A stretch of 22,823 nt of DNA from Nemertoderma westbladi (taxonomy: Eukaryota > Xenacoelomorpha > Nemertodermatida > Nemertodermatidae), in contig JAUCBJ010005839.1 in NCBI GenBank assembly GCA_032718475.1, positions 1 through 22,823 on the forward strand, given 5' to 3'. Shown one piece after another: positions 18,949 through 22,823 of the stretch. Made by a program: the position numbers and the translations under genes. Below the pieces are notes generated by a model. The model was not told the DNA's origin, made no database searches, and was given only the letters and a program-made list of their open reading frames with translations. Position 1 is the first letter of the stretch; every line of letters begins with the position of its first letter.

Positions 18949-19845
18949 GTTAGCACGTTGCGCATATTGGGGTTCATAATCTGATCAGGCCTGTATGTTA
19001 AATCCTGTACCGGTACATTATAAACCATACAGCCATACCTGATAAAAACCACTCCTGAATTCTAATGTCTAGTTTGTTTTTTGATCTGCCCTTCATGTGC
19101 CCGTTTATCTGGTGTTAGTAAAAATAGTAAATAGTAGGTACGCCTAAAGATAGGCTTATACACAAAGAATTTAAGGGTCCTACTTTAATTGTTCACTTCG
19201 TTATTATTAAGTACTTTGTTTTAATCACCTAGAGGGTACCAGAGCCGGATGTGACATTAATAAACCCGTATTTCTTTTCGCTATGGTTAGATTAAATACA
19301 AACGATCTTCTGGTGTTTACATCAATGTTAAAATAATATTGTCAATAATATTATTATATATATATTGTCAATATTGTTAATAAATTATCGGTAATTTAGT
19401 TAAAATGTTAAGGAATATTTTGATAATAGTTAAATTTAATACACCCTTTTATCTGTTATCTGTTGGTCGCCAACCCAAATAAATAACTAAATATATATAA
19501 TGTCGATAATTTTAAATTCAATTAAAATAGACACTTCGTTTTTCCTTCCAGTCAGTGTTCAATAAACATATATTTGTTCTGGTTATATAAATATTAATCG
19601 CCACCTATGTTGATTGCCTTGTTAAATTACCCTGAGGTATTATTTCTTTTGTGTTCCTTTATAATTGTATTTTACTTTGTTTTGCGTTGCCCCATCCAGT
19701 ACGTACCATTAGGCAACATTGCCTAACTTGTTCTGTTCGAGTTCTTTGTATTGTGTTTTACAAGTTATACCTTATTTAGTTTACCAATACCCACCCCCCC
19801 CCCCCCCCCCCCCACCCACCCCCCGTCCCCTCCCTCCTACCTCCA
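18949..19845 (+). other. Long spacer between LINE ORF1 and ORF2
   Basis: About 900 bp without a supported gene. It is AT-rich (AATATTGTCAATAATATTAT-type words at 19330-19380), with one GTACCGGTAC motif near 19008 and a pure C run before ORF2. Most LINEs have a short or overlapping junction here. Confidence 0.55.
19794..19813 (+). repeat. Run of 20 C residues, in a C-rich tract to 19880
   Basis: Twenty consecutive C are followed by CCCACCC and CCTCCCTCC words. The tract lies immediately upstream of the predicted ORF2 start. Homopolymers of this length are often miscounted in assemblies. Confidence 0.95.
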
Positions 19846-22823
19846 ATGTCGCATTGCCCCTCCTCCCTCCCTCCACTTTCATGTAACTTCTGCTACGCAA
19901 AAATTTTAACGTCCACTCACTTCTTCACCTGTTCAATATGTTCAAATACTTTCCACATTCCCTGTGGTACTCATCTGTCCTCAGGTGAGGTGAGCGACCT
20001 GTCTCGGTGCTCTGCTGGTATCTATTGCCTTTTTTGCTATTCAGATATCTTTCCCTTTTCTAAAATTAATTCAGAAGATTCCGACATATTTGATCCGCCT
20101 TCCGGTACTAACTCCTCGGAATCCGACTCATCTACGTCGGATATCCTAAACCAAACGTTCAGTCAAATCGATCCCGACCAAAATCTAACTAATCTAAATA
20201 TAGACGTAGGCAATTACTCAGAATTAAAATTTAATAAAGAATTCAATGAATTAAACCCAAAATCATCCCTCTCTGTTTTTAACCTTAATTGTAGAAGTCT
20301 TCCAGCAAATTTATCGGCAATAACTGACTTTCTATTATCATTGTATAAAAAATTTGACATACTTACTTTTTCCGAAACTTTTATTTCCGAGAATGTTTCA
20401 AACGATTCCATTAAAATTCCCGGTTACCAAGGTCCATTCCTTGACAATCGAAAGTATGGCATATTAAAAAGAGGGGGGACAGCAATTTACGTAGCTGATG
20501 GCTACGATGTTGTGGAGAGGACTGATTTAAAAATAGATTCCGTAAATGGCCCTGAAAACTCTTGGATTCAAATCCAACGCCCCCGCATGAAATCTCTAAT
20601 TATTGGTACACTCTATCGTCCTGAAACTATATCTTTTGAAACCTTACTCTCCGTTCTGGACGACTCTATTGCTACTCTAACTAATCGTAACTATGACGTC
20701 ATTATTACTGGCGACCTTAACATTGACCTTCTAAAGACTACTCCGAACTCTAAACGCTATACGGAACTACTAAACTCATACGGTTTCCTACAACTAATCA
20801 ACCAGCCTACTAGAGTAACTCCCTGGTCCGAATCTCTAATAGACCACATTATTACTAATATCACTACCTCTATATCTAAAGCTGGCACATTTCAAAGTAA
20901 GATAGGCACTTCAGATCACCAACCTACATTCTCAATTTTTCAGAAATACTCCTGCTTTTTTACTCAGCCAAAAAATCATACCGTATTCGACTACTCCCAA
21001 TATAACCGTAACAAATTTCTAGAACAACTTAAATCGCCATCTACCTGGTCTTATTTCTCGGACGACATACCTAACTCAGAAAAATTCAATAAATTCTACG
21101 AAAATTTAACCAATATCTGCTCGCTTCACGTGCCTAAAAAATCTATCCCCCCAAAGAGAATTACAATTAAACCCTGGATGACTGACAGTTTGTTAAACTG
21201 TACCATTAAAAAAAATTACCTTTATCGCATCTATATTAAACACCCATCAGAGGCCAATCATAATAATTTTAAAAAATATCGCAATAAATTAACTTCTACT
21301 CTACGGGCTGCGGAACGTAACTACTACTCCTCTCAATTTGAATCTAACTCTAACAACACTCGCAAAACGTGGCTTATCATTAATTCAGCTCTAAATAGAT
21401 CTACTAAATCAAAGGCTCCAAAAAAATTAATATTATGCACCAATAATTCAACTGAAACAATTACAGACCCAACCCGCATTGCAAATGTCTTAAATACTCA
21501 CTTCGCTACTATAGGTCCTACTCTCGCTAATGAAATACCCACTTCTACCCGTTCTCCCCTCCGCTATATTAATCACACTAAATCCAACTCGTTCTCTCTA
21601 GTAGAAACCTCCCCACTAGAAGTAGAGTATCTATTGCATAATCTAAACCCTAAATCTTCATCTAATGACAACTTTCCAACTAAATTATTAATTCACGCTG
21701 CTAAACCTATCTCGACTCATCTGAGCTACCTAATCAATTTATCGATCAAACAGGGCTTCTTCCCTAAAGTTCTCAAATATGCTCAAGTTATTCCATCTTA
21801 TAAGGGAGGGAGCCCCTACGATCCTAACAACTTCAGACCTATATCATTGCTACCTGTGCTATCCAAAATATATGAACAAATAATTAAACTACAACTTATG
21901 ACATACTTAAACAAATATTCTATTCTTACATCTTCACAATTCGGCTTCAGACCGAAAATAACAACTACTCATGCTCTCCTATCGGTAATTGAACGAATTC
22001 ATGACTCCCTAGATACTAAAAACTCTACCTGCGCTATATATATAGACCTGAAAAAGGCTTTTGATACCCTAAATCACAAAATATTACTAAAGAAGCTTGA
22101 ATCTTATGGTATCAGAGGCCTACCTCATAAACTAATAGCTAGCTTTCTATCTGACCGAACCCAATCTGTCACTATTGACAACCACACCTCCTCTCTAGAA
22201 CCGCTAACCTGTGGTGTCCCTCAAGGCTCCACAATTTCTCCAATTCTATTCTTACTCTATATTAATGACCTCCCAAACGCTTCTCACTTACTAACTGCAC
22301 TATTTGCAGATGATACTACTCTTTTTCAATCTAATCATAATGTTAATAACCTAATTAGTAATACTAATCTAGAATTACAGAAAATTTCTGATTGGCTAAT
22401 AGATAATCGGCTCTCTCTCAACCTAACTAAAACTGAATATACTATCTTCTCTAATACTGTAAACTCTAATACCCAGGTTCCACCAATCCAAATAAATTCT
22501 CGTAATATTAAACGTACTGTAAGTACAAAATTTCTCGGAATCTGGGTAGATAAACACCTGAATTGGAAGTCTCATGTAGGGAGTGTATTAAAAAAAATAT
22601 CTAAAATATCTGGCATATTTTATAAGCTCCGCTATATTTTTCCTCTCCGTATTCTCCGTCTACTCTATTTCTCTTTAATTCATCCCTATCTACACTATGG
22701 CATTCTACTTTGGGGTGGTACATATATTTCTACTTTAAGGCCTCTCCGTATTCAAATAAACAAACTCATTAGATGCATCACCTTTAGCCACTATCAAGCT
22801 TCCTCTGCCCCTTTATACAAATC
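19846..22823 (+). CDS. LINE ORF2: PHD-like finger, AP endonuclease, reverse transcriptase (3' end outside window)
   Basis: The frame is open from 19780 to the window edge; the first ATG is at 19846, giving at least 992 residues. Residues 13-64 form a C4HC3 PHD-like finger: C-x2-C, then C-x2-C-x4-H-x2-C, then C-x2-C (codons 19882 to 20035). After an acidic linker the endonuclease begins at about 146 (NLNCRS). Its catalytic residues are E177 (FSETF), D290 and N292 (GDLNID), and D357/H358 (SDHQP). The reverse transcriptase has NNFRPISLLP, IYIDLKKAFD (first catalytic Asp D734), GVPQGS (790-795) and FADD (820-823, the metal-binding pair). The C-terminal region follows. These enzymes nick target DNA and copy the RNA in place. 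All visible catalytic residues are intact. The PHD-finger/EN/RT order is known in CR1- and L2-related LINEs of invertebrates; the exact clade is not certain. Confidence 0.93.
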   Translation, partial: MSHCPSSLPPLSCNFCYAKILTSTHFFTCSICSNTFHIPCGTHLSSGEVSDLSRCSAGIYCLFCYSDIFPFSKINSEDSDIFDPPSGTNSSESDSSTSDILNQTFSQIDPDQNLTNLNIDVGNYSELKFNKEFNELNPKSSLSVFNLNCRSLPANLSAITDFLLSLYKKFDILTFSETFISENVSNDSIKIPGYQGPFLDNRKYGILKRGGTAIYVADGYDVVERTDLKIDSVNGPENSWIQIQRPRMKSLIIGTLYRPETISFETLLSVLDDSIATLTNRNYDVIITGDLNIDLLKTTPNSKRYTELLNSYGFLQLINQPTRVTPWSESLIDHIITNITTSISKAGTFQSKIGTSDHQPTFSIFQKYSCFFTQPKNHTVFDYSQYNRNKFLEQLKSPSTWSYFSDDIPNSEKFNKFYENLTNICSLHVPKKSIPPKRITIKPWMTDSLLNCTIKKNYLYRIYIKHPSEANHNNFKKYRNKLTSTLRAAERNYYSSQFESNSNNTRKTWLIINSALNRSTKSKAPKKLILCTNNSTETITDPTRIANVLNTHFATIGPTLANEIPTSTRSPLRYINHTKSNSFSLVETSPLEVEYLLHNLNPKSSSNDNFPTKLLIHAAKPISTHLSYLINLSIKQGFFPKVLKYAQVIPSYKGGSPYDPNNFRPISLLPVLSKIYEQIIKLQLMTYLNKYSILTSSQFGFRPKITTTHALLSVIERIHDSLDTKNSTCAIYIDLKKAFDTLNHKILLKKLESYGIRGLPHKLIASFLSDRTQSVTIDNHTSSLEPLTCGVPQGSTISPILFLLYINDLPNASHLLTALFADDTTLFQSNHNVNNLISNTNLELQKISDWLIDNRLSLNLTKTEYTIFSNTVNSNTQVPPIQINSRNIKRTVSTKFLGIWVDKHLNWKSHVGSVLKKISKISGIFYKLRYIFPLRILRLLYFSLIHPYLHYGILLWGGTYISTLRPLRIQINKLIRCITFSHYQASSAPLYK

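Larger units (their letters stand above)
18070..22823 (+). mobile_element. LINE (non-LTR retrotransposon) of the CR1/L2/Jockey-like group, running off the window
   Basis: Two intact ORFs in the same orientation make a standard LINE plan: a coiled-coil ORF1, and an ORF2 with an AP-type endonuclease plus reverse transcriptase. The 5' boundary is not visible and probably lies somewhat upstream of 18070. The 3' end is beyond 22823, so the tail and any target duplication cannot be checked. The lack of stops or frameshifts across both ORFs suggests a young copy. Confidence 0.85.

Overview
The window reads as nuclear DNA from an animal, most likely an invertebrate. It is AT-rich. The one recognisable cellular gene is an animal-type triosephosphate isomerase (TPI). 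Around it are transposons of typically animal kinds: a MULE, a hAT, an integrase-type element with a HECT ubiquitin ligase, and a two-ORF LINE. The short palindromes TAGGCCTA and ACCGGT/GGTACC recur through the intergenic DNA. There is no sign of operons, ribosome binding sites or other bacterial organisation. Species cannot be told from the sequence.

Layout. 1-466: gene-free flank. 475-1969: a degraded Mutator-like (MULE) element with long inverted arms of TGTCGAAAGAG-type subrepeats, an 8-bp target duplication and the C-terminal part of a transposase. 3015-3264: a small MITE-like element. 4970-5716: a complete single-exon TPI gene whose CpG content rises sharply about one third of the way in. 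6004-7377: a non-autonomous hAT element with perfect 15-bp terminal repeats, a perfect 8-bp target duplication and CAGTTACAG subterminal arrays. 7790-8315: a foldback built from TGTCTGTC blocks. 8783-9427: small tandem repeats. 9815-13254: a 3.4-kb minisatellite of about 143 copies of a 24-bp unit. 14342-14661: an array of palindromes that are themselves 24-32 bp apart.

The right third is the most gene-like. At 14897-15700 (+) lies the N-terminal half of an integrase-type (IS3EU-like) transposase. It converges, with a 4-bp gap, on a 539-residue HECT E3 ligase at 15705-17324 (-) that keeps its catalytic cysteine. I infer that both belong to one transposon in which the HECT gene is a passenger or accessory gene and the transposase core has been deleted. 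From 18070 to the window edge is a LINE with an intact coiled-coil ORF1 and an ORF2 carrying a PHD-like zinc finger, an AP-type endonuclease and a reverse transcriptase. ORF2 has no stop before the window ends. The two ORFs are separated by an unusual spacer of about 900 bp.

TPI (glycolysis) is unrelated to its neighbours, which are mobile or repetitive DNA. The best candidates for something new are the transposase/HECT pair, the minisatellite with its internal block duplications, and the LINE with its PHD finger and long spacer.
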